DNA of 64,000 nucleotides from Ophiura sarsii (GCA_035610835.1 CM069455.1:23974264-24038263), one strand, 5' to 3'; counted from the stretch's first letter, positions 12,859 to 26,303 are shown. Made by a program: numbers and translations. Notes: generated from the sequence alone by a model not told the origin.

Positions 12859-13934
12859 AAGTAAGCCAATGAAGTGAAACCGTAAAATTCTTCCGGTGAC
12901 AGAACTGATTTTCAACTAAAAGTCTCGAAAGCATGCAAACAACGTTTGAAGCCATACATTTTCTATAAAATTCCGTTCGATTATCATGCATTGCAAATGG
13001 TTTTTACAATACAAGTATAAAGTTCGTGTGTACATGTACATGTCATGATGCATGTACTACATCGTTACTGTAAAAGTGTATGTTTAAACACGTGTGTAAA
13101 AACATAGCATCAATTTCAAAAGCTGGAGTAAGGTGAATGTGCTATTTTTAGCTTGTTGGTGTCCCGATTCTTTCACTGCAATTGTATAAAATAGCAACAA
13201 TGATCGAAATACCACTACCACTTCACCACAAGGATTTTTCATTTTGAGCTTTAAATAATAGGTCTTTTTTCTTCTTCTTCACACGACCGATCGATTCATG
13301 TGCCGCGAAAATAATGTTTTCTTTGCATGACCGCACATGTACACAGCAGTACAGTGCCGTACATTTGAGTGTGTGTGAACTGTACGTGACCTCCATTGGC
13401 TACACCAACCAATCACGCTATTTTGTTTACCATGAATCGGGGTAGGTGCGTATTTGCGTAAGCTCTCGCCGGTGTGTATACGCACTATATGCAGCATACG
13501 CAACACGCGCTGTTTGGACTCGCAAGTGTTCGTTCAATTATTAATTTGACTATAGAATGCTCGGCATACTACACTACACGGAGCTCTTTTCGCTCTCACC
13601 ATAGATTTAAAAAAGAGATCCAGTATGCCGCCGCCATTTTGAATCCATCATAGAGACTTATTTGGAGGTATTTCGGTATTTTTCCGCAAATTCTCGTGAG
13701 CATTCGGAAAGTGTCATTCTTTCCGCGTATTTCAAACTTATGGTCCAACGCGTACGCAGTCACTGCCAAAATTAACGCGGAGATTTATAAGTTGCGCACA
13801 TCAACGGTCCGGCGACGCTTCACTTCATGTTTCCTGCATCACGACAGCCACGCAAACCGGGAAATTAATTTGCAAATGTCAGTAGACCAAGTTTACACAG
13901 GTCTTTTAGTTAGGGGTTCAATATAGTTTCGGAG
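12859..13934. other. No gene recognised; CpG-richer patch
   Basis: From about 13270 to 13880 CpG is more frequent than in the surroundings, as can occur at promoters of some genes or in repeats. No exon is supported here on either strand. Confidence 0.35.
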
Positions 13935-14030
13935 TTGTTTATATATTAAATCGACAACGGTAAGACGGGTTTATTTTGCGAGGGGCAGCTAAGATAAACC
14001 CGTCTTACCATTGTCGATTCAAGATAAACA
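13935..14030. repeat. Hairpin, GTTGTTTAT...ATAAACAAC
   Basis: The arms contain ATCGACAACGGTAAGACGGG and its near reverse complement, with a loop of about 19 bases. A short relative of the arm (TTTATCTCAAATCGACAACG) appears at about 16130-16150, beyond the mariner-like element at 14639-15997. Confidence 0.7.
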
Positions 14031-14636
14031 ACGACGAAGACCTCGTTGAACCCCGTTCAACAACGACCAAACATATATACATCATTCATATGTGAATAGC
14101 GTTTTGGATAATTGATGAAAACAAGTAAAAAAACGTGGTTTAATAGGCTTAATTTGACATAAAAAAATAGCTGCTCTTTAAAATACGGGAAAAAATGTTT
14201 AACTTCTGAATAGGCTGGGTTACAAAAGGTAAACATTAGAGAAGACAAATTATTTTGTAAAATTTAAAATATTTTGTAAATAGCATTTTATTCACACACC
14301 ACCTTTAACATTCAGAGAAAAATTAAATCAAGAATGCGTTTAATTTACATAACACATTTTGAAACATGTTTATAGAATATTTGTATCAAATCAAAACACA
14401 TCCCTCCATTTCAATAATGGTACGGTCCATGGATGACAGGAATGTCATTTTACCACGCGATGATGCAAAATGGCGATTCTCTTGTGCTGGGTAGCGATCG
14501 TTCGGTCTAAAATTGTGGCTTTAGGAGTGAGCCGTGACATATGGCCCTCGCCAAAAATATTTTCCTCAGGGATATAGCTACATTTTGGTATATAAAGCTG
14601 TTTGCTAACTTTAAGGATTGCATGGCGAAATGCATA
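14031..14636. other. No gene recognised
   Basis: AT-rich sequence with no supported exon or repeat boundary. Confidence 0.4.
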
Positions 14637-14638
14637 TA

Positions 14639-15997
14639 CGAGGGGCGTTCAATAAATACCTGCAACCATTGTTTTTCTCCACTCATGCGCGACGTATGCC
14701 AACTAGAATTAGGGAAATTTGAAATATGGGTCTTTATCTTTCCTCGCATGCATGAATCAACAATATCGTTTGTGGGATTACGTAATGGCACATGCGTAAA
14801 ATCAATACTTTCTGGCACTGCATGAAAAATAGCTGATCAGGGCGGAGAATATTTGCAAGCAATTTGATGCACAGTTACTTTTTTCAAAATATCTCAAGAA
14901 CCGATGCATGGAATAAGTTGCCGTTTGAAACAGTGATAGACCAGTACTATGTGCTCTACATTACTTATTTTCAGATGCAAATTATGGAGAAAAAAACACT
15001 TATTATGTAACATTAAAACGTCATCTTTTTGTCATAGCTTAAAAGAAATTCTTTAATGAATAAACAGTCAAGGTCAAGGTATCCAACCGCAAGATTTGTC
15101 TTAAACCTCATTGTTCCTCATTGTTACATGTCATAGATTTAAATGGGAGATTACAAAGACAATATCTGAAACCGTTTTCTGCAGAGAAATTTTTTATACA
15201 ATGAAGCTTTTTTTACCCAATTTGAGTAAATTCACTATACTGACCATAACATTAATTTGAATTGTATTTTCAAATAGATGTTTACATTTTTGAACTTTGT
15301 ATATGTATTGAAGTTCACCACAGTTCTTGTTTTCTTAAATTCAATTCCTTATCTGTAACCTTTACGTTGGTTGCAGTGATTGTTTAACATTTCTACTCAT
15401 TATGAGCGCTTTCTGACCACCGTGCGTTCTACGCATGCGCAGATTTTTATTCCAAGTTCAACAATTCTCGATGTATTTATTTATACCCTGTCATCTATAC
15501 AATAACGAATCCTGCATTTGCTGTGGTATTTCAGGAAATCCCAATTGTTTGCTATAACTATCATTTTCATTTCTTTGGATTTTCGGCATTTTGGGGCTCA
15601 CTGTCAAAGCCTAATGTTGACCAAGATAAGATGCAGTGTATTTCTAAAAGTTGTCATTGACAGAACCTCTCCATTTAGGACCTCGTTGAACATGGTCTCT
15701 GGTTTCCTGATGCAAAATGTTAGACTTGCACACTAATCCGGAACAAAGTTCTGCTCATTTCAATATACGTGCTATCAAGCAAATTCAAAATTCCTGCCAA
15801 AGTGGCATGTTTTTCAGTGTCCAAATATGGGTTACTTTATGCTAATGCTATTACGTAATTATGAATATTCAGTAAATCCAGATTGTGTTAAATGATAGAT
15901 TAAGGTTCATACTTTATAATGTACCCACTTAGATTTCACAGAATCACTCAGGTGTGGAGAACAACAATGGTTGCGGGTATTTATTGAATGCCCCTCG
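14639..15997. mobile_element. Mariner-like element, TA-flanked (1359 bp)
   Basis: The terminal inverted repeat is CGAGGGGCGTTCAATAAATA on the left with its reverse complement on the right. It continues through CCTGCAACCATTGTT, with TA at 14637-14638 and 15998-15999. The length is right for a mariner element, but the interior reading frames are short and I cannot see the transposase motifs. It is a separate family from 8416-9472. Confidence 0.75.
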
Positions 15998-18469
15998 TAT
16001 ATACGCCGAAAAAACGGGCGAAAAAATGAACACATTTTGCGAACATTTTTTGTTTGTTTACAATATTGCATCGATGCATAATTTCCAAATAAGGTTCGCC
16101 ATCCTAGTAATTTGCATATGAACAGTGGGTTTATCTCAAATCGACAACGCTTTGTTACTGTACTTAAGGTATGGGGGAGTTGTTGAATTAACTTTAAATG
16201 TCACTACTGAATCTCATCTCATACAAGTGGGTAAGTTATCAAATAATTGAGTAACCACTGTGCGGGCCCTGGACACGAATTTATTACAGTGACAGTCGTG
16301 AAATGTTGAGTGTGAAAGAGAGAATCAGATTAGCTGCCATGTGAACTTTTATATAAATATATTGAGGGACACAGTAGAATTTCGGGCCATTCAATACAAC
16401 CTGGTGAATTATCTCCAAATTATTATTACCCGAAATATTTTCTTTCAAAAATAAGCGACCAACGAAGATAACCAAATACATGATAGGTCGTTCTTTAAAA
16501 GCGAAATGAAATGTGAAAAGCGAAAACGAAATGTATGATACGAAAAATATACTTTTAGTCCAGTAACTAAATACCCTATGTATACATGATTGTGTCGTTC
16601 TTTACATGATCATAATGACGAACAATGTCCTAATATGCAAAAAGGGTCGTTCTTTAAAAGCAGCCAACGAAATAATATGATCATAAGAGTGAAAGACTTT
16701 TCAGGAAGCGAATTTACTTTTAGTCCATGTAACCAAAGATAGATAAAGCAGCTAACGAAATTGATAGCAGCCAACAAAATTATAGCGGCCAACGAAATTA
16801 TGATATTCTTTATTGTTCAAAGATGTGAATATAGGCCTACTTTTAGTCCAGTAACCAAAGATAAATGATAAGTCCCCTTTTGAAGCTTGTCTTGCCTAAA
16901 TAGGTCTGCATGATCAGGATGATGACCTAAGTCGCTAAATATATTATGGGTCGGGATATGTCAAACGTTTTTGGACCTCCCCCTCTCAAATAATGTTCTG
17001 AATCAGGCGGCACAATTAAAACAAAATCCCTAAAACAAAACCGAGGTCCGTTTGGGTTTTGTTTTTAGTGGCCGTGGACAGCTACCAATCTCAATAATTA
17101 TTGCATTTTTGCAGTCATTGTTGCGTAGCATGTCGGGAAAATTAAAGAGTAAGACTAATATAAGAGGCAGTGGAAATTTACAAATATAAAAACACAAATA
17201 CACAAATAAATAAGGTCGTATTGGCCCAGCGTTATTATCAGAATGGCGGTTGCAAGCTTTTAATAGGCCGCCAAGTCAATTAAGTTTTTTCTTCTTCAAT
17301 TTAATAATTATTGTATATATATCTGTATTAAGCATTTGTCATTAAGGAGGTTACAAGCTTTATTAAAACGCAAAAGGACTAGTCTGTTCATACTGATACT
17401 CAAGGTAATAATAAGCATTATGTATAGTTACATGGTTGTTTGTGATCGACTAACTTGAAAGTCAACCTAAATACTAATTGCTACTCTTTTTAGAATGATA
17501 GTTTTTCGTTGTGCACAATTATGTCGATGTATATGAAATGAATATCACGCTCATCTGAACAAGCGAAACCAACCAGACGGCAGACATTGGCTCGTTCGCG
17601 CATATTCAAGGTTAAATCATGCACAATGAGTTGGCATGGTAATGAGAAGCGCTCTCATTTTCCCTAAAAAAACACCAAAAACAAAACAAGGCGGCGTTCC
17701 GTACTTTTTATGTAATATCTCATAGAAGAAAAGAGCCACATCTTGAGTATTTTTCTCTCAAATGAATAACTTTGTTATTAAATACAAGTTTAGCCAGATT
17801 TTTCTTGGGATTATGCCCAATGGGTTATCCATCTCAGGGCATCTGAATTCCATACCATACGCCCCCATGGAAGACACGAACATAATCTTTCACACAGAAA
17901 GAGTAGATTTCAAATAAAGTCACCCAGGTTGGTAACCATGTCGACTTAAAAATTAGCTAAAATAAGTGGCATGTCTCAAAATAAGTTTAGAAAGGCCTAT
18001 TTTCTGCTGTGGTCTTATATTCGCGGTATCGTCGTTTGTACAGCGATAATATTATTATGACATTACTGATATTAATAATGATATTATCTACATTCATCAG
18101 AAAGTCGTACGCTGTAACATTATCCAAAGACCAGATCGCGCCACATGGGTCCGAAAATTGAACAATTTTCCAATTGTGAGGAAGGGGGCACAATCTCCCC
18201 CCCCCCCCCCCCCCCTCATATACTCCCCGCCCCGCCCCCGCTATTACTAGTGCGCACCCCTTATGGTTACAGTTTTGCCAATATTCAAAATTATACAAAA
18301 AATCTTTTCTTTCTTTGTTGTAACTATATACATATGATAACATTACCAAACAAAAGAACATGAAAGTGTCAAAATGATCTCTTCTATGTATTGGACAAGA
18401 AAACAAAAAGCAGACTCATTAATTTTCTAGCAATGATAATTGGCTACGTTACTCAAGATGTGTATAGGT
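15998..18469. other. No gene recognised; diverged local repeats
   Basis: Within about 16490-16870 the phrases GGTCGTTCTTTAAAAG, TTTTAGTCCAGTAACCAAAG and GCCAACGAAAT recur at irregular spacing, a decayed tandem structure. A C-rich homopolymer run lies at about 18198-18215. No exon is supported. Confidence 0.4.
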
Positions 18470-18481
18470 TTGTATAGCTCT

Positions 18482-20340
18482 TCATGTTCTGTGCCACTCT
18501 TCAACGCACTTCCTCGTTTGTGATGTGGTCAGTATATGAAATGCCAAGAGGCGTCTAAGACTTCTCATCTCTACCGCTTCTTTGATTTTTCTCTGTAGTT
18601 CTGCCGTCAGAGTCCATGACTCGCATGCATACAAGAAGATGGAGAGCACAAGGGCATGCAGAAGCCTTAGTTTGGTGCCGAGAGTGATGTTTTTATCTCT
18701 CCAAATGGGTTGTAACTTCGCCAAGGCAGCTGTTGTAAGTGCGATTCTTGGAAGGATTTCTGGCTTGGAACCTTCGTCGCTGATGATGGCCCCAAGGTAT
18801 TTGAACTTCGTCTTTGTTACTCATCAGCTTGGTTTTCTCTGCACTTTTTCCATGCCGTATCTTGTCGATGTTTTGTCCAGTTGGTCAACCAAACTCACCA
18901 GCTCTTCTTCGCTACCTGCAAGTCCGTCGATGTCGTCAGCAAACCTCAGATTGATGATGTTTCTCCCTCCTATGCTGACTGTTCCATTGTGATCTGTTAG
19001 TGCATCAGTCATGATTCTTTCTAAGAATATATTGAATAAGGTAGGGGATAGTAGGCAGCCTTGTCGGACCCCAACTGCGGTGTGGAACCATTTACCAACT
19101 TTACCTTGTGCAAGTACTGCGCTGCTGGCTTTGCTGTACAGTTGCTCGATGGTTTGAATGAGCTTTTGGCCCATGTTGTAAAGCTTCATCGTGGCCCACA
19201 GTGCTTTGTGCCACACACCGTCAAAGGCCTTTTTAAAGTCAATAAACACATGGAAGATGTTTTGCTGATGTTGGTTATACTTCTCGCACAAAACTCGCAG
19301 GTTGAATATTTGCTCCATTGTGCTTCTTCCACTTCTAAAACCGGCCTGCTCTTCCGCTATGATTTCTCCCGCCTGTGGTCTCAGTCTGTTCAGTAGGACT
19401 TTGAGCATGACTTTGTTGCCATGGCTGATTAGACTAATGGTTCTGTAGTTCTGGCATTGCTGTAAGTTGCCTTTCTTGGGTAGAGTGATGATGAGTGACT
19501 TGGTCCATGGTGTTGGCCATTCACCAGTTTGCCAGATCTTGTTGCAGATGTTGGTGAGGAGGTCTACCACAGCTTCGCCACCTTGCTTAATGAGCTCTGC
19601 TGGAATATTGTCCACTCCTGGTGATTTTCCATTTTATGGCTTGCTCCACCTCTTCCCTTAAGATGGGAAAGTCATCATCATTTGAAGATTCGTGGCATAC
19701 AGTTACATTGGGATCGCCTATCGCCTTTAGTCTGGTGGTTATATAGCTCTGAGCAATACTCTGTCCACCTCTTAAGAATGTCTTCCTCCTCTGTGAGACA
19801 GTTGCCATTTTTGTCGTGAATGGTGCTGACTCGCGTCTGTCTTGTTTTTGTGAGGTCTTTGACAATCTGAAATGGTCTTCTACTGTTGTTTTTCTCCAGA
19901 CTTTCTTCTATATCTATGCACTGTTTCTTGATCCACTGATCTTTAGCCATGTTCATACGTTTCCCGACCTTCTTGTTGGCTTCTTTGTACGCTGTGGCAC
20001 CTGTAGGAGTATTCTTCAGTTTCTTAAGGTCTCTGCGTTTGTCACACATGTCAAGAATGTCGTCTGTAACCCATGGCTGTGTTTTCCTGCGATGTTTCCC
20101 AAGTGACTCTTCTGCTGTCTTGATCATTATCTCGTTGAATTTCGTTGTCAGCATTTCTGCACTATCATCAAGCATCAACAAGGGAGCAAACTTTCCACCC
20201 ACTTCAGCCTGGTGCTCTTGCTTTTCTTGACATACTTCAACCTGACACGAAAGTTCTTGTTGTCTCTTTGTTAATTCCTGACTGGAAGCGTTTCCGTACC
20301 ATATAGTCAATCTGGTTGTGGTATCGGCCATTGGGTGCAT
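18482..20340 (-). pseudogene. LINE reverse transcriptase, broken
   Basis: Three frames on the minus strand cover it: 19678-20340 (linker, with KTQPWVTDDILDMCDKRR), 18824-19615 (RT fingers and palm) and 18482-18724 (C-terminal region, FLYACESWTLT). Visible RT motifs are DNIPAELIK, ITLPKKG, NYRTISLIS, QAGFRSGRST, FIDFKKAFD, GVRQGCLLSP and the catalytic FADD (LRFADDIDGLAG). The frame changes between these parts mean no full protein can be made. Confidence 0.85.
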
Positions 20341-20343
20341 GCC

Positions 20344-21093
20344 AAGTCCAACGTCTAGATAGCTTAATTGTGCTTTCCAAGTGTGTTTGCAAGTACCATG
20401 TTGTTGTATATATCTAGCAAATTCCAGCAGTCTTAGCCCTCTGTCGTTGGTTATGGTATTGCAAGAGCCGCCGCAGATATCTTTCCGATCCTTCTGTGCA
20501 TCTTCGCCGACCTTCGAGTTCCAGTATCCCTGAATGATCAGAATGTCCTTCTTGTGGACTTTATCAATGACCCTTGGAGTTGGGCGTAAAAAGACTCCAC
20601 CTGGTTATCATCATAGGCTGATGTTGGTGCATAAGCCTGGATCACTGTGATGTTAAAGGCGCTGCTCGTAGGCGGGTAGTTATGATCCTGCTTGATATTG
20701 GGCAGCATCCCATAACAGTATTCTTGATGTTCTTGTTTACGAGAAAACCTACTCCATTGGCATGTCTGTCAAGTTCGCCACTGTAGTACAACACATGTCT
20801 TCATCTGTATAGTGCTCCCCACAAGTCTTCCATCGCATCTCACAGAGTCCCACAATATGCCACGTATATTTCTCCAGCTCATGTGTTAGTTCATGAAGCT
20901 TCCCTGTTTGGGCAAGAGTTCTTACGTTCCATGTGGTTATTGAGATACGATTTCTTCCACGGATCTTCTGTGTGGAGGAATCACCAGTATCGTATTTTTC
21001 ACGCCCCTCCTGATGTAAGGCAAATAGCGCAGTTCTTGTTAACCCGGGCGACGACCGGTCCGGTATAGGGTATGTAGTAGGTGTATCCATCAT
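20344..21093 (-). pseudogene. LINE endonuclease domain, broken
   Basis: The N-terminal part reads through TTWNVRTL and GLCEMRW (the catalytic Glu of AP endonucleases). After a frame change it goes on with HANGVGFLVNK, IQAYAPTS and GYWNSKVGEDA. The last motif is normally GDWN or GDFN, so a catalytic Asp appears to be Tyr here. The expected C-terminal catalytic His region is also degenerate. The domain would nick target DNA in an active element; this copy is unlikely to do so. Confidence 0.75.
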
Positions 21094-21260
21094 ATAATGT
21101 CTCTAGGGCAGTTAAGGCCTAGCGGAGCTCATCCCTCTCCAGGCCTGATGCTCAATAACTAGAACCCCCACCAGTCTTGAAGGTAGACCAGGGCGCTTAC
21201 CCATTATCTCACATGTCGGTCGTCCCCTCACACTGCATGCTACACTATTAGTGGAGATAG

Positions 21261-21839
21261 ATGGATACAACTTTAGTTATTACGATAATCATGAAACCTA
21301 TTTGAACGGTATGGATATGAGCAAAATGTATTTTGTTTAAAACATACGAAAAGTATGCTAAAACATATTCACATTTAATCAATCAAAACCGGACTATAAT
21401 ATGAGGATTTGAATTACGAAGCATTACAGTCAATTAGGCCTGAGTGTTTATCGCCGTGCTGCTTTGGACTGTCATCATTTACATCTGCGGCGGTGTATAA
21501 TTATGAGATGACTACCAGTCTCGAATACTGTGTTTGGTAGCATGATTCTGATAGGTCCATTTTTAGTGGGTTTTGTCCGTATGTGTTGTGTCATGACGAA
21601 CCAGTTGCTTTATAGCGTGGTTTCATTGTGAGTCCCATATTTGGAAAAGTAAGGGTGTTGGTTAGGCGAAATTGGGATATAATGTGTATTTGATTTCAAC
21701 CTACTAACCTAATGTTTATATACATTTCGGTAATCTCGGGTCCCGCCTGAAAAAACGGTTCCCGGGATTACGAATTCCCGAAAATTCCAGCACAAATGAC
21801 ATTCGTTTTGAAAGCGCAAATATTGTTTTCGCTGCTGAT
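21261..21839. other. No gene recognised
   Basis: No exon or repeat with a clear boundary. It separates the LINE from a tandem array. Confidence 0.4.
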
Positions 21840-22375
21840 TTAAATTTGAATTTAGGCTAAAAAGGACAGATACAATAAAATGTGCCCCAGTTTTTGGATA
21901 TGATTTCACATTTTGAGCTACGTATAAAGTCTGTGTAGCTAACCGTTCAAACCGCAACACATTTGACGGAGAGAAAAACAAATTGCCGGCATTTTAGCCT
22001 AAAAAATGACGGACACCATAAAATGTGCCGATTTTATTTTTTGGATATGATTTAACACTTTGAGCTACGTATGAAGTTTGTGTAGCTAACCGGTCAAAGT
22101 GTGACACATTGACAGAGAAACAAAATTGCTGGCAATTTAGCCTGAAAAATGACAGACACCAAAGAATGTGTCCCGATTTGATTTTTTTGATTCTTTCACA
22201 TTTTGATCTATGTATAAAGTCTGTGTAGCTAACCGGTCAAACTGCAACACATTTAACGCAGAAAAAACAATTCTGGCAATTTAGCCTAAAAAATGACGGA
22301 CACCATCAAATGTGTCCCGATTTGATTTTTTGGATATGATTTCACATTTTGAGCTACATATTAAACGTGTGTATA
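21840..22375 (+). repeat. Tandem array, about 145-bp unit, nearly four copies
   Basis: The phrase TGTGTAGCTAACCG recurs at 21932, 22079 and 22222. TTTAGCCTAAAAAATGAC and GGATATGATTTCACATTTTG recur with the same period. Units differ by scattered substitutions. Confidence 0.85.
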
Positions 22376-23045
22376 CCAGTTAAATGGCTCAATATTACAG
22401 TGACCACACAAAACTATACATTTGTATTCATTAGCCACTCAGATTAACCAAGATGATTGACACAATCATATATAAACAGAGAACATGTGACTTGCATTTG
22501 TCCTGTTTATGCGCGTGAAACCTCCGATTACTGCCATCCTTTTACCAATAACCCCCTCTCTTTTAACTACAACAGATTACTGATAATATCCAACTAAAAC
22601 AATATTAGCTGCCTGCTACTGCACCAATTAAATTTGTCAACACAATAATAAAATCCTCTTTTTAGTAAACATGTGTACAAACTATCAAACTATCTATTAT
22701 AACAACACATCGCTAACAATGTAACAGTCATCGAATCTGGTTCCCCTGGGATCCTAAAGTACCAACCACAAACCATGTCTACTGAAACTGCTCAACCAAA
22801 AACCATACAACCTGATAACCGCAAAACCCGCTAACCGCGAAACCCGAGAACCTCTCTAGTTTGAATTAAACTTTCAAAATGATCATTGTCTGTTGTTGTT
22901 TGTGTGAAGATTCAACCAAATACGCTACCATTTATTTAAAGTAAGTTACCTCTTGATTAAAACAGCATCAGACCACTGCTCAGCGCCCGTGTAGCGCAGT
23001 ATTTACCCTGGTTCAAATGTGGCGATTTCGGTGTGACGTTCACGA
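22376..23045. other. No gene recognised
   Basis: AT-rich sequence with no supported exon. A few AACC-ending phrases repeat near 22790-22855 without clear periodicity. Confidence 0.4.
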
Positions 23046-23104
23046 AAAAAATCAAACATCAAAAGGTAGGTTTTTGACTCATACCTACAGTACAGCTCAC
23101 AATA

Positions 23105-23350
23105 GAGTGCACCACGCAACTGCGATGATAGTCCATTGACTTTGAGTTGATAGTCCATTGACAACGCAATGACATCGCATTGACAATGCACTGACAGCGC
23201 GATGATAGTGTGCTGTTCAGCGCAATTGTCGTGTAGGGACTCCGTTGATCTTGCGAAATCAGCGCGCTGATTTCGCACTGTCAATGCACTGACAACGGGA
23301 TGTAATTGGGTTGATATTCCGATGAAAGTATGTTGACCTCCGTTGATATC
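23105..23350. repeat. Degenerate 12-13 bp repeat, TTGACA/TGACA rich
   Basis: Variants of CATTGACAACGCAATGACA recur at a spacing of about a dozen bases, with alternating GCGC and TGACA blocks. No coding frame is supported. Confidence 0.6.
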
Positions 23351-23832
23351 GGTTACTCTAATGCGATCTGTACTGTACAACGATGTTCATACCTTTTCTC
23401 AAAATAAAGAAATACGAAAGAACTCTGACGGTAGGGGGCGATATACATGTATGGAAATATAAAGAAATACATTGCAATTCTGAAAAATAGAGAAATACAT
23501 AAGCTCAGTATTTTTTCAAAAGGTAGGTTTTGACTCATACCTATACCACGATTTTCATACCTTTTCTCAAAATAAAGAAATACAAAAGAACTCTGACGGT
23601 AGATGGTGATATATTGAAAAAACAAAGAAATACATTGCAATTCTAAAAAAATAAAGAAAAACATTAGCACCCATTTTTTCAAAAGGTAGGTTTTTGACTC
23701 ATACCTACCACGATTTTCATACTTTTCTCAAAATAAAGAAATACGAAAGAACTCTGACGGTAGAGGAAAAAGAAAGAAAGAAATAAGCACCGGTTTATTT
23801 TCAAAAGGTAGGTTTTGACTCATACTTACCAT

Positions 23833-24248
23833 CAGGGTTGGAACTTCCGATTTTTTTCAACTAGCCAGTCGGGCAGGTAACTCACATAATTTACCTGCCC
23901 GACAAAAATTCCACCAGCCCACGGTTTTTTCCATAATATTTTGCAGCAAACAATTAAGAGCAAGACTACTTTTAAATGATGATACAATTACATATTTTTG
24001 TCTTTATTGTACGATGTTCCACATAACCCTAGCCCGTAACAGCTTCTCGTATTCATCATGTATCAACCTTTGATCTCCTCTATAATCATGACACATCTGA
24101 AGATGAAATTACCCTGAACTTACTGTTACTTACACTTTGAGCTTCAAAAATGTTACTCGCCAGTCGGACGGGTACCTTTGCATCTTCACCCGCCCGACGC
24201 GAAAGTTAACCATTATGGGCGGGCGGGCGGGTCTTATTTCCATCCCTG
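23833..24248. mobile_element. hAT-type MITE inside the minisatellite
   Basis: It starts CAGGGTTGGAA and ends TTCCATCCCTG, an inverted repeat with one mismatch. The 8-bp duplication CTTACCAT lies at 23825-23832 and 24249-24256. Both features are hallmarks of hAT insertion. No transposase is present in its 416 bp. It landed in an existing minisatellite unit, so it is younger than the array. Confidence 0.88.
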
Positions 24249-25077
24249 CTTACCATGATTTGCATCATGTATACCGTTTCTCAAAATAAAGAAATACAAA
24301 AGAACTCTGACGGCAGAGGGCGATATATTGAAAAACAAAGAAATACATTGCAAACTTGAAAAATAAAGAAATACATAAGCACCGAAATTTGTAAAGGTAG
24401 GTTTTGACTTATGCCTACCACGATTTGTATATCTTTTCCCAAAATAAAAAAAATACAAAAGAACTCTGACGGTAGAGAGCGATTATTGGAAAAATAAAGA
24501 AATACATTGCAATTCTGAAAAATAGAGAAATACATAGGCTCAGCATTTTTTCAAAAGGTAGGTTTTCACTCATAATTATACCACGATTTTCATACCTTTT
24601 CTTTAAAAAAAAGAAATACAAAAGAACTCTGACGGTAGATGGTGATATGAAAAAAACAAAGAAATACATTGCAATTCTAAAAATTAAAGAAAACATTAGC
24701 ACCCATTTGTTTTCTCAAAAGGTAGGTTTTTGACTCATACCTACCACGATTTTCATACCTTTCTCAAAATAAAGAAATACGAAAGAACTCTGACGGTAGA
24801 GGAAAAATAAAGAAATATATAAGCACCGAATTCTTTTTCAAAAGGTAGGTTTTTGACTCATACCTACCACGATTTTTATACCTTTTCTCAAAATAAAGAA
24901 ATACAAAAGAACTCTGACGGTAGAGGGCTATATATTGAAAAACAAAGAAATACATTACGAATTTGAAAAATGCCTGCTTAACAAACAAACAAACAAACAA
25001 ACAATAATATGGTAGGCGACAGTTGCATTTGTCTAAACAATAAAGTAGACTCATTTGGCAAACGATATCACGATATA

Positions 25078-25713
25078 CAGGGTGAGTCAAAAAAAAGTGT
25101 ACCCTAATTGAAAAAAAAAAAACTTTAAATGATTGCGCCATTTCCTTGCTACCATCTGGAAAAAAATCACGCTATTTGATGATACCGTTAAGTAAATATG
25201 ACTATTTCTGTACAGGAGCTGTTTTTTCACCTAAAACACGGTTTTTAATTTCAAGCTTAACGAGCTACATAATGTTTACTAGGATTATGATGTAAAGCAT
25301 TACACATCTTGTTTATTAAAAGAATTAAGTAGACAATACACTTGTTCAAAATTGTCTCCTAATAGATTAAAACAATAGACAGCTTTAAGGCCTATTTATG
25401 ACACAATTACCACACTTTAATCATTCATAACAAAGGAATTGATCATTTCGCTGTCGGTATTGTAATTTTTTATTGGTCGTATCTTATGAAATATAATGGT
25501 CAAGATCTGGAAAGCGTGTTCGGACGTTAAATTGGTCACTTTTATTCAAAACAGCGTAAAATAAGTTTCCCTCAACCAATCTAAACCAGATAAAATTCAT
25601 ATTAAAGCTAATTGATTTGTGTTTATACCGTAGTATATTGTTTTGAAAACAAACGAATACTTTTTCTAAAAAAAATCGCTTAAGTTGAGTACACTTTTTT
25701 TTGACTCACCCTG
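25078..25713. mobile_element. Mariner-like element, TA-flanked (636 bp)
   Basis: The termini are CAGGGTGAGTCAAAAAAAAG and its reverse complement, with TA at 25076-25077 and 25714-25715. Interior sequence matches 10418-10690 in reverse. No transposase is seen. Confidence 0.8.
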
Positions 25714-26303
25714 TAAATGCCATTGAAAACAATGCAATGTTCTTGACCCCTCGTATTTGGGGAAATATTTCACACCAAAACACACCATGAACTGTTTTAA
25801 ATTTGGCAAATTTGTCACTGAAAGACCCCCTTTTAAAACCAATACTAATTTCTCGCCCAAATACCATAATTTGAGCGTTCTCTATCATCTGAATGCTCTT
25901 GGTTCAAATGTGCTAGCCTTCACCCTTAACGCACAAACACTCCCACCCACACCCCTCCATCATCATGCGAATATCTGTGGTATGATTATGTGTGTATTCT
26001 ATGATAACTATTAGAGCTTTGCCAGGAAATATGGACGAAAAGTAATGTTTAATATCAATTGGATAATCAACGGTACGGTAGAATACTGGAATTTAAAAGT
26101 TGGAGTATCGATACTGGTATGATCTTACTGTTCCAGTATCGGTCGATAACTGGAACACGAAAAATATAGTGACAAATTTGGCACACGTTGATTGAGAACT
26201 TCCCACATTCTCAAGTAAGTGAGTGGCTGCTCACTGAAGATAGGGATTGCTATAGATGTGATTTTGTTGGGAAGATGAAACCATCAGGTTTCCATTGAAG
26301 TGC

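Larger units (their letters stand above)
18470..21260 (-). mobile_element. Decayed RTE/CFDP2-like LINE retrotransposon
   Basis: On the minus strand an AP-endonuclease-like region (5', about 20344-21093) is followed by a linker and a reverse transcriptase (3', about 18482-20340). That order is typical of non-LTR retrotransposons. The endonuclease start resembles the CFDP2-like proteins of the RTE clade. Several frame changes break the reading frame, so it is dead. Ends are estimated from where coding similarity stops; I could not find a target-site duplication. Confidence 0.8.
23046..24970. repeat. Minisatellite block, about 120-160 bp units
   Basis: The phrase AGGTAGGTTTTTGACTCATA recurs near 23064, 23521, 23683, 23807, 24397, 24558, 24720 and 24843. 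Each is followed by CACGATTTTCATACC, AAATAAAGAAATAC and GAACTCTGACGGTAGA. The array is split by a hAT-type insertion at 23833-24248. The many FFIF-rich reading frames on the minus strand come from this repeat and are not genes. Confidence 0.85.

Noticed and set aside
13600..13660. Minus-strand ATG with MAAAYWISFL and a nearby GTGAGA donor
   Set aside because: It is very short, with no partner exon. GCCGCCATTTTG-type phrases recur in repeats here (also near 11450).
23353..25141. Phe/Ile/Tyr-rich membrane-like frames on the minus strand
   Set aside because: They come from the minisatellite with AAATAAAGAAATAC; the same peptide recurs in several frames.
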